A stretch of 64,000 nt of DNA from Deltaproteobacteria bacterium (GCA_006226595.1 SBGP01000092.1:186001-250000), one strand, 5' to 3'. Positions 27,722 through 36,553 are shown, counted from the first letter of the stretch. Made by a program: numbers and translations. The notes: a model not told the origin generated them from the sequence alone.

Positions 27722-28771
27722 CTACTCGGGGACTTCCTCGAGCAGCGCGTTGATGTCGGCGAACGCGGACTTGGCCGGGTCGCTGACCACCTGCACCAGG
27801 GCGCGGTTGTAGTCGCTCTGGGCATACCAGTTGCCGTCCGCAGCCTCGGACACCGCGATGGTGTGCGTGCCGTTGTCGCCGGCGATGCGCACGGTGTACT
27901 TCGGGGTCAGCCCAGCGATCTCCTCGACCGGGTAGAACGACACGCGCAGTCGCGTGAGGTTGCCGACCAGCGTCGCCGCCGTGCCGAGCTCCTCGCCGCC
28001 CTTCGGCGCCCAGTAGGCCGCCGCGGCGTCGTCCTTGTTCTCCTGGACCAACGTGATCTCGCGACCATCGGCGGCCACGGTCACGGTGGTCATCTCGCGC
28101 TCGAGGTTCGGCTGGAGCAGGCGGTCGATCAGCCCGGACTCGGGCTTGTCGAGGGGCCCGAAGACCTTGTCGTCGACCAGGTACACCCGGCCGTCGAGCT
28201 TCACGTAGCGGTCGCGCGCCCCGTAGGTCTCGGCGCCGACGACGAGCGTGACCGGCCCACTCTTGCGATGGACCTCCAGGGTGCCGTAGGGCTTGTCGAA
28301 GCCGAACACGGACGGATCCGCACCACCGAGGTCGAGCTCGCGAATCGCGTACAGCGGTGCGAACCGCTCCCACACGGAGTCGGCGGACTTGTTGCCCTTG
28401 AACGCGCCGCGCTGGGTCTCGACGACCACCTCCGGCTCGGCCTCGGGCTCGTCCTCGGCGCCCTCGAGGGCGGGGCCCTCCTCCGGGGTCTCTCCCTCGG
28501 GCGTGTCGGTGGCAGGCTCGGGCTCGACCACCTTCTCGACCTGCGACGAGACGTCGACCCACAGGTAGTCGCCCTGGGTGTCCGACTTGCGCTGGACGAC
28601 CGCGTCCACGCTGTCCGTCTTCCACACGAGCTTCACCAGGGACGCCTCGTCGGCCTGGAGCAGCACGATCTTCTCGGCGTCGGCCTCGCTGACTTCCTCG
28701 GCGGTCCACGTGATGTACGAGGCGCCGAGCGCGACAGCGAGCAGGCCAGAGAGCACGGCAATCTGTCGCAT
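27722..28771 (-). CDS. DUF4340-domain protein, last gene of the Gld-like ABC operon
   Basis: A 349-residue protein with an N-terminal membrane anchor (about 5-22) and a periplasmic domain. A Glu/Pro-rich low-complexity linker lies at about 84-117. The two beta-rich halves with GFDKPYGTLEV and YLVDDKVF are typical of DUF4340. ATG 28771 overlaps the stop of the GldG-like gene by one base (TGATG), with GGAGG five bases upstream. DUF4340 genes regularly follow ABC-2/GldG operons. The molecular role is unknown. Confidence 0.82.
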   Translation of the reverse strand: MRQIAVLSGLLAVALGASYITWTAEEVSEADAEKIVLLQADEASLVKLVWKTDSVDAVVQRKSDTQGDYLWVDVSSQVEKVVEPEPATDTPEGETPEEGPALEGAEDEPEAEPEVVVETQRGAFKGNKSADSVWERFAPLYAIRELDLGGADPSVFGFDKPYGTLEVHRKSGPVTLVVGAETYGARDRYVKLDGRVYLVDDKVFGPLDKPESGLIDRLLQPNLEREMTTVTVAADGREITLVQENKDDAAAAYWAPKGGEELGTAATLVGNLTRLRVSFYPVEEIAGLTPKYTVRIAGDNGTHTIAVSEAADGNWYAQSDYNRALVQVVSDPAKSAFADINALLEEVPE

Positions 28772-30555
28772 CACTTCCTCCGTGCGCGGATGCGGAACAG
28801 GCCCGCGAACAGGAACAGCATGGGGATGCCGAAGGCGCTCGCCAGGAACCAGACGATGTCCTCCTGACGGGTGTGCGCGACCTTCACGTCCTCCTCGCTC
28901 TCGGTCTCACCCGCGAGCTCCTCGTCGCCGAGCAGCCAGCGCGCACCGTCCTCGAGCAGGCGCTCGTTGGCGGCGGAGAAGCCGAGCAGCGCATCGCTGA
29001 ACACGTTGTCGTCGGCAATGGCCATCACGCGGAACGCGTTCTCACCCTCACCCTCGACGACCACGCCGATGTCCCACACCTTGGAGGTCTCGCCGTCGTC
29101 GAGCTGGAAGTTCAGCGGCAGCGACTCGAGCCAGGTGTCGGGGAAGGTACGGATGATCGCCGTCTGCTTGCCACGGCCGCCGTCGATCTTCTCGAGCCCA
29201 CCCGCGGAAGGGGTGAACAGGCGGTAGCGCTCGGCGTTGCGCTGCAGCTCGCGGATGGAGTCGTGCGCGCCGAAGCGGTTGGTGACGAGCAGCAGGCGGT
29301 CGGCGACCGTGCGGCTGTCCGGGTAGATCTTGGTCTCGTTGGCGAGCGGCCCCATCGTGATCTCGAGGCCGAGCGGCCCGAGCACGCCCTTGAGCGGCTC
29401 ACGACCGGGCTCGACGAGCACGAGCATGCGACCACCGCGGTCGAGGTACTTGGCAATGGCCTCCTCTTCCTGCGGGGTGATCGGCAGCTTGGGCGCGGCG
29501 ACCACGAGGAAGGCGGCATCGTCGGGCACCGCGTCCATCGAGCCATCGGTGGCTCCGAAGGACTGGACCTTGAGGCCCTGCTCCTCGAGCTTCTTCTTGA
29601 ACTTCGCGAGCTTGCGCCCGGGGTTCTCCTTCTCGCGGGCGCTGGCCTCACCGTGGCCCGAGAGCATGTACACGGTGCGCTCGCCCTTCGCGAGCTTGAG
29701 CAGGCGCTTCTGCACCTCGCGATCGAGCTTCTTGAGGTTGCGCTTGGCGCGGTCGAGCTCGGTGCCGACCTTCCACTTGTCGCTGGCCTCGCCCTGCTGG
29801 AACACGACGTAGCCATTGTCGTTGATGCGCAGCTTCTCGGAGAGCACGGGCTCGAGCGCCTGATCGGCGACCCGGACCGTGAGCTGCCCACCGGAGACGT
29901 CGACGAGCTGGTCCATGTACGGCTCGAGCTCGCGAAGGACCTCGTTGCCGCTGGGGTAGAAGAGCACGATCTCGACGGGGTCGGGCAGCGTGCGGGCGAG
30001 CGCCAGGGTGCTGTCGCCAGCCCGCGTGGTGCGGAAGTAGGCGTAGTCCCAGTCGACGTTGTGCTCGGAGGCCAGGTAGTTGACCGGCGCGAACAGGGCG
30101 ATGGCCAGCGCGGTGAGCAGCCCGGACTCGGCGGCCCGACGCTGGGCGTTGGTCGGCAACAGCACCGGGTGGTTGGCCAGGGCGCGGTCGAGGAACGCGG
30201 CCGGCAGCGCACCGACGAGCAGCGAGATGGCGCCGAGGCTGTACGCGACCACGTACCACCAGGCCTGGGTCTCCTCGACGAGCCCGAGGGCGTCGGAGAA
30301 CAGGTCGGTGGTGGTCAGGTACAGGACCAGCGACAGCGAGCCCACGCCCATCCACATCAGCGAGGCGCGCAGCGCGTCCTTGCGAGCGGAGACGTCCTGC
30401 GCGCCGAACTCGCGGAAGCGCAGGCCCACGCCGAGCAGCGCGAGCAGGAGCCCGGCGCCGCTGACGAGGAAGTGCATGCCGCTGCCAGCGGCGTAGCGCT
30501 CGCCGACGGCAAACAGGCCGAGGCCGAACAGCCAGGTGAGAAGCGGAGCACTCAT
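28771..30555 (-). CDS. GldG-like ABC-transporter auxiliary membrane protein
   Basis: A 594-residue protein. The N-terminal 150 residues hold five or six hydrophobic segments; then a large extracytoplasmic alpha/beta domain (GldG/ABC_transp_aux type) with VDWDYAYFRTT, EIVLFYPSGNEV, VYMLSGHGE and VVAAPKLPITPQEEEAI follows, and a C-terminal TM segment precedes RIRARRK. The stretch LEPYMDQLVDVSGGQLTVRV matches the GldG pattern. It overlaps the permease gene by 4 bp (ATGA). In Bacteroidetes GldG works with GldA and GldF in gliding; here the family match supports an export complex, not necessarily motility. Confidence 0.85.
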   Translation of the reverse strand: MSAPLLTWLFGLGLFAVGERYAAGSGMHFLVSGAGLLLALLGVGLRFREFGAQDVSARKDALRASLMWMGVGSLSLVLYLTTTDLFSDALGLVEETQAWWYVVAYSLGAISLLVGALPAAFLDRALANHPVLLPTNAQRRAAESGLLTALAIALFAPVNYLASEHNVDWDYAYFRTTRAGDSTLALARTLPDPVEIVLFYPSGNEVLRELEPYMDQLVDVSGGQLTVRVADQALEPVLSEKLRINDNGYVVFQQGEASDKWKVGTELDRAKRNLKKLDREVQKRLLKLAKGERTVYMLSGHGEASAREKENPGRKLAKFKKKLEEQGLKVQSFGATDGSMDAVPDDAAFLVVAAPKLPITPQEEEAIAKYLDRGGRMLVLVEPGREPLKGVLGPLGLEITMGPLANETKIYPDSRTVADRLLLVTNRFGAHDSIRELQRNAERYRLFTPSAGGLEKIDGGRGKQTAIIRTFPDTWLESLPLNFQLDDGETSKVWDIGVVVEGEGENAFRVMAIADDNVFSDALLGFSAANERLLEDGARWLLGDEELAGETESEEDVKVAHTRQEDIVWFLASAFGIPMLFLFAGLFRIRARRK

Positions 30556-31271
30556 TGCCAGCGCCTCCCCTTGAGGACCTGCGTCGTGAGCCACAGGAAC
30601 ACCGCGGTGACCGAGGCGTAGAACACCACGCCGGACAGCTCGAGGCGGCCGCCCTGGAACGCGGGGAAGTGGGCATCGAACAGGTCGAGGTAGTGAATCG
30701 CGTCGAGCGGCGCCTCGGAGAAGGAGCCGATCTCGCCGAGGATCATCATGAACGTGACCATCACGCCGGAGAGCACGGCGGCGACGACCTGGGAGCGCGA
30801 CAGGGCACTCCCGAAGTTGCCGATGGCCGTGCCCGCGGAGCCGACGAGCAGCAGGCCGAGGTAGCCGACGGCCAGGTGGCCCAGGGCGACCTTGCCGTTC
30901 CAGAGGATGAGCAGCGGCATGTACAGGGTGAGCAGCACGAAGATGCTGACCATGCCCACGCCCGCCAGGTACTTGCCGAGCACGACCTCGCCCTCGCTGA
31001 TGGGCGCGGTCTCGAGCAGCACGTCGGTGCCCTGGCTCTTCTCCTCGGCGAACGAGCGCATGGAGAGAAGCACGGCAGCGATGAGCGTGGTGCCGAAGCC
31101 GTACAGGAAGAAGGCCTCGAGCAGCTCGTGGCTGTACGCGGGGCCCGCGAAGTACGACAGGGCGTTGAACAGCAGGCCGAGGATGAACAGCAGCGCGGAG
31201 ACGATGATGTAGCCGCTGGCGCTGTTCAGGTACGACGCGAGGTCGCGTCGGGCGACGAGGAGCACGTTCAC
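30552..31271 (-). CDS. ABC-2 type permease, GldF-like
   Basis: A 239-residue integral membrane protein with about six hydrophobic helices. The start (MNVLLVARRDLASYLNSASG) and the FAEEKSQGT.VLLETAPIS segment are characteristic of GldF/ABC-2 permeases. GTG 31271 overlaps the ATPase stop by GTGA. It is the membrane channel of the transporter formed with the ATPase upstream and the GldG-like protein downstream. Confidence 0.87.
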   Translation of the reverse strand: MNVLLVARRDLASYLNSASGYIIVSALLFILGLLFNALSYFAGPAYSHELLEAFFLYGFGTTLIAAVLLSMRSFAEEKSQGTDVLLETAPISEGEVVLGKYLAGVGMVSIFVLLTLYMPLLILWNGKVALGHLAVGYLGLLLVGSAGTAIGNFGSALSRSQVVAAVLSGVMVTFMMILGEIGSFSEAPLDAIHYLDLFDAHFPAFQGGRLELSGVVFYASVTAVFLWLTTQVLKGRRWQ

Positions 31272-32206
31272 AGCTCACCTCCGACCGGGGCGCGGGTGAG
31301 ACCGAGGAAGGCCTCCTCGAGCTCGTCGTCGGGCACCTCGACCAGGCGGATGCCGAAGCCGGCACCGATGATCTCGGCGATGAACGACTCGCGGATGTCG
31401 CCCTCGAGGTCGACGATGGCCGAGGCGAGTGCGCCACCCACCGGCCGCGGGACGACGTCCTCGACCTTGGGATGCGCGCGGAGCCAGGCCTCGAACTCGC
31501 CCTGATCGCCGCGCACGGTGAGCACGATGCGTGCGTCGCCGAGCTGACGGGTGAGCTCTTCTTCGGTGCCCTGCGCCTTGAGCTTGCCGTCGTGGATGAC
31601 GAGCACGCGGTCACAGGTCTGGCTGATCTCGGTGAGGATGTGGCTCGAGATCATGACCGCGCGGCCTTCGCCGAGCTTGCGGATGACCTTGCGCATGTCC
31701 TTGATCTGGGCGGGGTCGAGGCCACTGATCGGCTCGTCGAGGATGACGAGCTTCGGATCGTGGATGACCGCCTGAGCCAGGCCCACGCGCTTCTTGTAGC
31801 CGTGCGACAAGGTGCCGATGACCTGGTGCTCGCGACCGCGCAGCGCACAGGTCTCGATGACTTCGGGAAGCCGCTTCGCGACCTGCGCCGCCGTCATGCC
31901 CTTGAGCCGTCCGATGTACGTGACGAACTCGGTCACCGTCATATCGCGGTACTGAGGCGGGTTCTCCGGCAGGTAGCCGATGCGCGACTTGAGCGCGTCC
32001 GAAGCGGTCGTGACGTCGAGTCCGTCGATGGTCACCGTTCCCGAGGAAGGCGGGAGCAAGCCCGCGAGAACCTTGAGGATGGTGGACTTGCCCGCGCCAT
32101 TGAGGCCGAGCACGCCGACGATCTCACCGTCGCTGACATCGAAGCTGACGTCGTGGACCGCCCGGAAGTCGCCGTAGTACCGAGTGAGGTTCTTCACTCC
32201 GATCAT
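31268..32206 (-). CDS. ABC transporter ATP-binding protein, GldA/NatA-like
   Basis: A 312-residue ABC ATPase with Walker A GLNGAGKS (34-41), Q-loop LPENPPQYRDMT, signature LSHGYKKR, Walker B LVILDEP and the D-loop SGLDP, followed by the C-terminal extension of about 80 residues seen in this ABC-2 class. ATG 32206 begins MIGVKNLTRYYGDFRAV. It is the first gene of a four-gene minus-strand operon (ATPase, permease, GldG-like, DUF4340). It hydrolyses ATP to drive the permease. The substrate is unknown. Confidence 0.9.
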   Translation of the reverse strand: MIGVKNLTRYYGDFRAVHDVSFDVSDGEIVGVLGLNGAGKSTILKVLAGLLPPSSGTVTIDGLDVTTASDALKSRIGYLPENPPQYRDMTVTEFVTYIGRLKGMTAAQVAKRLPEVIETCALRGREHQVIGTLSHGYKKRVGLAQAVIHDPKLVILDEPISGLDPAQIKDMRKVIRKLGEGRAVMISSHILTEISQTCDRVLVIHDGKLKAQGTEEELTRQLGDARIVLTVRGDQGEFEAWLRAHPKVEDVVPRPVGGALASAIVDLEGDIRESFIAEIIGAGFGIRLVEVPDDELEEAFLGLTRAPVGGEL

Positions 32207-32227
32207 GGGTGCGTCTCCAAGCGGTGG

Positions 32228-32272
32228 GTGGAGTATCCACGCATGGGCAGGCGTCAACCCCCCCGGGGGGGG
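32228..32272. promoter_or_regulatory. Upstream region of the ABC operon: palindromes
   Basis: GTGGA-GTA-TCCAC (32228-32240) is a 5-bp inverted repeat 22 bp upstream of the ATPase start. A run of seven C followed by eight G (32258-32272) makes a long self-complementary homopolymer. Both lie in the 205-bp gap before the operon, so an operator or regulatory structure is possible. Confidence 0.3.
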
Positions 32273-32288
32273 CTGCGCCCTCGCGACG

Positions 32289-32400
32289 GCGTCGACGCGC
32301 GCTCCGTCGCGGAGGGAGGTCCGCGAAATCCAAGGAAGGAGGGTCGTCCCAGCGAATCCCCCCGAGCGACGCGACGCAGGCCAGTCAGGGGAGAGTTTTC
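32289..32400. repeat. Second copy of the repeat core found at 26 kb
   Basis: A 21-nt segment (32324-32344) matches 26145-26165 at 17 positions, including the AGGAAGGAG block. The flanking arms (GCGTCGACGCGCGCTCC on the left, CGAGCGACGCGACGC on the right) can pair imperfectly, so the copy could fold as a hairpin around the core, as at 26 kb. It lacks the 19-20-nt ends seen in the first copy. It lies between the ABC operon and the M14 peptidase gene. Confidence 0.35.
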
Positions 32401-32411
32401 GTCAGCTTGCG

Positions 32412-33401
32412 TCAGTCCTCGCGAACCAGCGCCCGGACGGCCTGAAGTCCCCTCGCCCGGTGCGGATCGGCGTCTTCCGGGTTGTACCAGCGGAAGTAGG
32501 TCCGCCAGGTCCGGGGCTTGAGCGGGCGAATGCCGCTGCGGGTGAGCTCGATGAGGAAGGCATAGGTGCCGTAGGTCCCGTACAGGTGATCGAGCTCGGT
32601 GCCCTGCGCGCGAAAGAAGAAGCCCCACCGCGACAGCTGCCGGGTCTTGTACGCGTGGTCGCCCTGGGCGTCCTCCATCATCCGGCCGAGTCGCACGAAC
32701 TCGGCCTGGTCCTCGGTGCGCGCCCAGCGCCCGGACCATGGGTGGTAGAAGTAGCCACCGAAGGCGTGCAGGCTGGCGGCCCGGTCGTACTGCTCGCGGG
32801 CGGCGAGCGCATCCAGGGCCTGGGACTCGGGCTGCGACAGCCCCTCCTCACCAGGGGACGTCGCGTAGTACCCGGGGATGATGCGCTTCCACACGGCCCG
32901 GGCGTCGCGATGCACCGTGAAGTCACGGTTCAGGTCGACGTTCTTCGCATTGCCGCGACGGTAGCGGGTCTCGCCCTCACGCAGGTCCTGCTCGACCTTG
33001 GCCCGCCCGTCCGGGTTGAGCAGCGGGATCACCGTCAGCTGCACACCCGGCGGCGGGGAGCGCATGGACTCGAGGAGCAGATCGGTCGCGACCTCGACGC
33101 TGATCCACTCCAGCGCGTGGATGCCGGCGAAGACGAGCACCTTGCGCTCGATCTCCCCGTCTGGGACGAGGTGGAAGGCCCAGATCGGCCGCCCCTGGTG
33201 TGTGGCCCCGATCTTCTCGACGTCGACGGGGTGATCGGCCATGCTCGCCGCGATCTGCCCGAACACGTCGTGCTGAAACCGGTAGTCCTCCGCGACCTCG
33301 GCATCCGGGGGCTCGGGAATGCGCGTGGCCCAGGCTTCGAACGAGGCCGTGTCCTCTGGGGAGGCCAGCGCGAGCGCGGCGAAGAGTCCGAGCCAGCTCA
33401 C
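32412..33401 (-). CDS. M14-family zinc carboxypeptidase
   Basis: A 329-residue secreted carboxypeptidase with a short hydrophobic N-terminus. Zinc ligands are His95 and Glu98 in HALE and His212 in SLHAFGG; NVDLNRD gives the substrate-binding Asn158-Arg159; the catalytic Glu285 is in IELTRSG. This is the M14 pattern. GTG 33401 overlaps the upstream stop by GTGA; an alternative GTG lies at 33404. It is translated with the membrane protein before it. M14 proteins cleave C-terminal residues from peptides or peptidoglycan. Confidence 0.87.
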   Translation of the reverse strand: MSWLGLFAALALASPEDTASFEAWATRIPEPPDAEVAEDYRFQHDVFGQIAASMADHPVDVEKIGATHQGRPIWAFHLVPDGEIERKVLVFAGIHALEWISVEVATDLLLESMRSPPPGVQLTVIPLLNPDGRAKVEQDLREGETRYRRGNAKNVDLNRDFTVHRDARAVWKRIIPGYYATSPGEEGLSQPESQALDALAAREQYDRAASLHAFGGYFYHPWSGRWARTEDQAEFVRLGRMMEDAQGDHAYKTRQLSRWGFFFRAQGTELDHLYGTYGTYAFLIELTRSGIRPLKPRTWRTYFRWYNPEDADPHRARGLQAVRALVRED

Positions 33402-34000
33402 CACGATGCCGCCAGCGCGAGGCCCGCCCCGCCCTTCACGGGCATGGGCACCACGCCGAGCTGGCGGATGGGCATGCGCGGGGGACGCCCGGTCGCGGTG
33501 ATGAACGACTGCCGGTTGACGAGCGACTGCCCCGCGACGAGCACCAGCCCGACGGGCAGGGAGAGCCCGAGCGACAGCGGCGTGAGCGCCATCAGGCCGA
33601 GGCCGACGCCAGCGAGGCCAATGGGCGCCTTGTAGCCGGCCTGCCGGAGCTGTCCCGCCGCCCGCAGGACGCCCGAGGTGACGACGAAGGGCGAGACAAT
33701 CATCGCCGTGCCGCCGGTGGCCGCGAGCAGTGCCCCACCCGCGACCAGCGCCGGGAAGCGGAACGCGGTGGCGGCCATCACCACCCCCGCCCCCGTCGCG
33801 ACGGAGCCCATGCCGAAGGCCAGCAGGCCGTAGCCGGCTTGGCGATTGGCGCGGACGAAGCGCTCCTCGAGGGTGCGCGAGATCGGCACGGCGTCGCGGG
33901 TCACGCCGCCACGCGGATCCGGCAGGTAGCGGCCGTCGTCCGACCGCGTGGGGAGCGGCTCCGCGAACGCCAGGTTCGCGACGAGCGCGAGCGTCAGCAT
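33398..34000 (-). CDS. Membrane protein, paralogue of the next upstream gene
   Basis: A 200-residue protein with an N-terminal signal-like helix, a polar linker (SDDGRYLPDPRGG), then ERFVRANRQ followed by three or four Gly/Ala-rich hydrophobic segments, and a C-terminal LAASW. ATG 34000 is preceded by GGAGGT. Motif order and the ends (RFVR.NR at the front, GxALAxxxW at the back) are shared with the adjacent 34035-34640 gene, so the two are tandem paralogues. The function is unknown. It is coupled to the M14 carboxypeptidase (4-bp overlap). Confidence 0.7.
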   Translation of the reverse strand: MLTLALVANLAFAEPLPTRSDDGRYLPDPRGGVTRDAVPISRTLEERFVRANRQAGYGLLAFGMGSVATGAGVVMAATAFRFPALVAGGALLAATGGTAMIVSPFVVTSGVLRAAGQLRQAGYKAPIGLAGVGLGLMALTPLSLGLSLPVGLVLVAGQSLVNRQSFITATGRPPRMPIRQLGVVPMPVKGGAGLALAASW

Positions 34001-34034
34001 GCCACCTCCGCGCACAGCCTATCGCAAGGGACCG

Positions 34035-34640
34035 TCACCAACGCCCTCCCAGCGCGAGCGCGCGCCCACCGTCCAGCGGCACCACGTGAAGCACGAGGCC
34101 CGGATCCGGGCCGCGCCCCATGCGGCCGACGAAGTGGCGCTGGTTCACGCGAGCCTGGGCGAAGGGAGCGACGACGAGGACCGGGTACGTCACCGGGACG
34201 ACGAGGATGGCCGCGCTGAGCACCACCGAGACCACGCCGATGTAGAACCAGGTCTTCGGCACCTCGACGCCGTGGTCGCGCAGTACGTTGGCCGCCACAC
34301 CCGCGGTCGCAAGCCCGAGCACGGGACCGCCCACGGCCGCCGCGCCACCCGCGAAGAACACGCCCCATCCGATGCCGTAGAGCGCGGGAGACCCGATGCT
34401 CCAGGCCTCGGCGCGCACGAGCATGCCGAGCCCCGCCGCGCCGAGCCCCGCGACGGCGGCGAGCGAGCCACCGCGCGCCGTGCGGTTCATGCGCACGAAG
34501 CGCCGCTCTGCCGCGACCGGCAGCGGCGGGCCGGGATCGTAGGGGCTCATCCGGCTCTGGAGGTACGGCAAGCGCTCGCCCTCCGCGGTGGTGGACGGCA
34601 AGGGCGAAGCAAGGGCCAGGGACAACAGCAACGACCACAC
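34035..34640 (-). CDS. Membrane protein, tandem paralogue
   Basis: A 201-residue protein with a signal-like N-terminus (SLLLSLALASPLP), a RRFVRMNRTA motif and four Gly/Ala-rich hydrophobic segments, ending in GRALALGGRW. The sequence parallels the gene at 33398-34000. The start is uncertain: GTG 34640 lies 10 nt after GGAGGT, whereas TTG 34649 is only 1 nt after it. It is divergent from the XPB-like helicase gene, 38 bp away. The function is unknown. Confidence 0.68.
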   Translation of the reverse strand: MWSLLLSLALASPLPSTTAEGERLPYLQSRMSPYDPGPPLPVAAERRFVRMNRTARGGSLAAVAGLGAAGLGMLVRAEAWSIGSPALYGIGWGVFFAGGAAAVGGPVLGLATAGVAANVLRDHGVEVPKTWFYIGVVSVVLSAAILVVPVTYPVLVVAPFAQARVNQRHFVGRMGRGPDPGLVLHVVPLDGGRALALGGRW

Positions 34641-34678
34641 GGGCAGCAAGACCTCCGTCCCGAGGTTAGCCCCCCGAC

Positions 34679-36040
34679 ATGACCGCCCGCATCCGCTTCG
34701 ATGGAGGAACCGTCGTCCTCGAGGACGCGCCGGAACACGTGCGCCCGGATTCCTTCGTGTACGACGGGCGAATCGGGCACTACCGGGCCCAGGCGATTCA
34801 CTATGCCGACGCGGTGCTCCGCATGCACCGCGCCAAGGTGCCCTACGTCGACGAGGCCCGTGCCTACGACGTGCTCGACCGACCGCACCGCTCGAACCGC
34901 AGCCCGCGCGACTACCAGGCCGAGGCGGTGCAAGCCTGGCGGGCCAGCGGACGGCGCGCCACCGTGGTCCTGCCGACGGGGGCCGGCAAGTCCTTCGTCG
35001 CCGAGATGTGCATCGCCGACGCGAACCGCTCGGCCCTGGTGGTCGCGCCGACCATCGACCTCGTCGGCCAGTGGTACGACGGTCTGCGACGGGCCTTCGG
35101 TGAGCCCGTGGGCGTGCTCGGCGGCGGCGTGCACGAGGTCCACCCCATCACCGTGGCCACCTACGACAGCGCGTGGATGCACATCCATCGCTACGGCGCG
35201 CGCTTCGGGCTCATCGTGTACGACGAGGTCCACCACCTGCCGGGTCCGAGCTTCGCTCAGTCCGCGGAGTGCGCCATCGCGCCGTTCCGGCTCGGGCTGA
35301 CCGCGACCCTCGAGCGTCCCGACGGCAGCCACGCGCGCATCGACGACCTCGTCGGCCCCGTGTGCTACCGCAAGGAGATCACCGATCTCGCCGGCGACTT
35401 CCTCGCCCCCTACCGCACCGAGCTCGTCGCGATCCCGCTGTCGGACGCGGACCGCGGCGCCTACGAGGAGAACCGGCACATCTACCGGAGCTTCGTCGAG
35501 TCCCGAGCGATTCGCGTGGGCAGCCGCGGCGGGTGGAGCCACTTCCTGCGCGAGGCCGCGCGCTCCAAGGACGGCCGACGGGCACTGCTCGCGTGGCGCG
35601 AGAGCCGCCGCATCCTCCAGGGCGCACCCGCGAAGCTGCGCATGCTCGAGGAGCTGCTCCGGCGGCACCGCGACGGCCGTGTGGTCGTGTTCACCAACGA
35701 CAACGCCACCGTCTACGACATCAGCCGACGCCTCCTGCTTCCCGCGATCACCCACCAGACCGACGCGAAGGAACGCCGGGCCCTGCTCGACGCGTTCACC
35801 GACGGCAGCCTGCCGGTGCTCGTCACCAGCCGCGTGCTCAACGAGGGCGTCGACATCCCGTCCGCGGACGTCGCCGTCGTCCTCTCGGGGACGGGGACCG
35901 TGCGCGAGCACGTCCAGCGCCTCGGCCGCATCCTGCGCCCCCAGGAGGGCAAGCAGGCCGTGCTCTACGAGCTCGTCGTCGAGGGCACCAGCGAAGAGGT
36001 CACCAGCGCCAGGCGCCGCGACCACGTCGCGTACTCCTGA
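34679..36040 (+). CDS. Archaeal-type XPB/RAD25-like SF2 DNA helicase
   Basis: A 453-residue superfamily II helicase. The first 60 residues resemble the archaeal XPB damage-recognition domain (IRFDGGTVVLED and the YRAQAI.YADAV stretch). Motif I is PTGAGKS (99-105), motif II is DEVH (182-185), and motif III is LTAT followed by ERPDG, where archaeal and eukaryal XPB have R-E-D; here it is R-P-D. Motif V is NEGVDIPSADV and motif VI QRLGRILRP. The length matches archaeal XPB (about 450). It should unwind DNA during nucleotide excision repair. It is divergent from the membrane paralogues. Confidence 0.88.
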   Translation: MTARIRFDGGTVVLEDAPEHVRPDSFVYDGRIGHYRAQAIHYADAVLRMHRAKVPYVDEARAYDVLDRPHRSNRSPRDYQAEAVQAWRASGRRATVVLPTGAGKSFVAEMCIADANRSALVVAPTIDLVGQWYDGLRRAFGEPVGVLGGGVHEVHPITVATYDSAWMHIHRYGARFGLIVYDEVHHLPGPSFAQSAECAIAPFRLGLTATLERPDGSHARIDDLVGPVCYRKEITDLAGDFLAPYRTELVAIPLSDADRGAYEENRHIYRSFVESRAIRVGSRGGWSHFLREAARSKDGRRALLAWRESRRILQGAPAKLRMLEELLRRHRDGRVVVFTNDNATVYDISRRLLLPAITHQTDAKERRALLDAFTDGSLPVLVTSRVLNEGVDIPSADVAVVLSGTGTVREHVQRLGRILRPQEGKQAVLYELVVEGTSEEVTSARRRDHVAYS

Positions 36041-36508
36041 TCACCGAACGACGAGCTGCACGTCGATGGACGGATCGCCGCCGGACCACACCACCGTGGT
36101 GAGGTTCACCTCGAGGTCGACGGGCTCGTCGTCCTCGTTGGAAATGCGCACGGTCGCGGACGCACTCGACGAGACCGGCATGCCGGTGTCGCCCTCGAAC
36201 GCGGAGTACAGCGCCTCGGAGGCCGAGCCCTCGCCGCGACGGAAGTCGAAGGCGCTGCTTCCGTCGGGTGTGACCAGCTCACCCACGAGCTCGGTGCGGC
36301 GGGGCCGATAGCTCGCGGTGACCGAGAGGGACGCATCGATGTACTCGGTGTCGTCCTCGTACGCGTAGAACAGCGTCGCCGTCTCCCCCGGCTGCAGGGT
36401 GAAGGTGAACTCCCTGGGGAACTCGTCCGGCGGCGGCGTGTTTCCGAGGGTGGCGAGCAGACCGACGACCAGCGCCGCCCCGCCTGCGACCGAAGCCCAG
36501 CGATGCAT
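36041..36508 (-). CDS. Secreted beta-rich protein
   Basis: A 155-residue protein. One N-terminal helix (about 5-22) is a signal or anchor; the mature part is beta-rich (FTFTLQPGETATLFYAYEDD, YIDASLSVTASYRP) with many Asp/Glu. GGAGGT 7 nt upstream supports ATG 36508. It is convergent with the helicase gene, with no gap. No family is recognised. Confidence 0.65.
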   Translation of the reverse strand: MHRWASVAGGAALVVGLLATLGNTPPPDEFPREFTFTLQPGETATLFYAYEDDTEYIDASLSVTASYRPRRTELVGELVTPDGSSAFDFRRGEGSASEALYSAFEGDTGMPVSSSASATVRISNEDDEPVDLEVNLTTVVWSGGDPSIDVQLVVR

Positions 36509-36553
36509 GTGCAACCTCCGCGCGGAGGGTGACACGTCCCCGCGCCACCCGCA

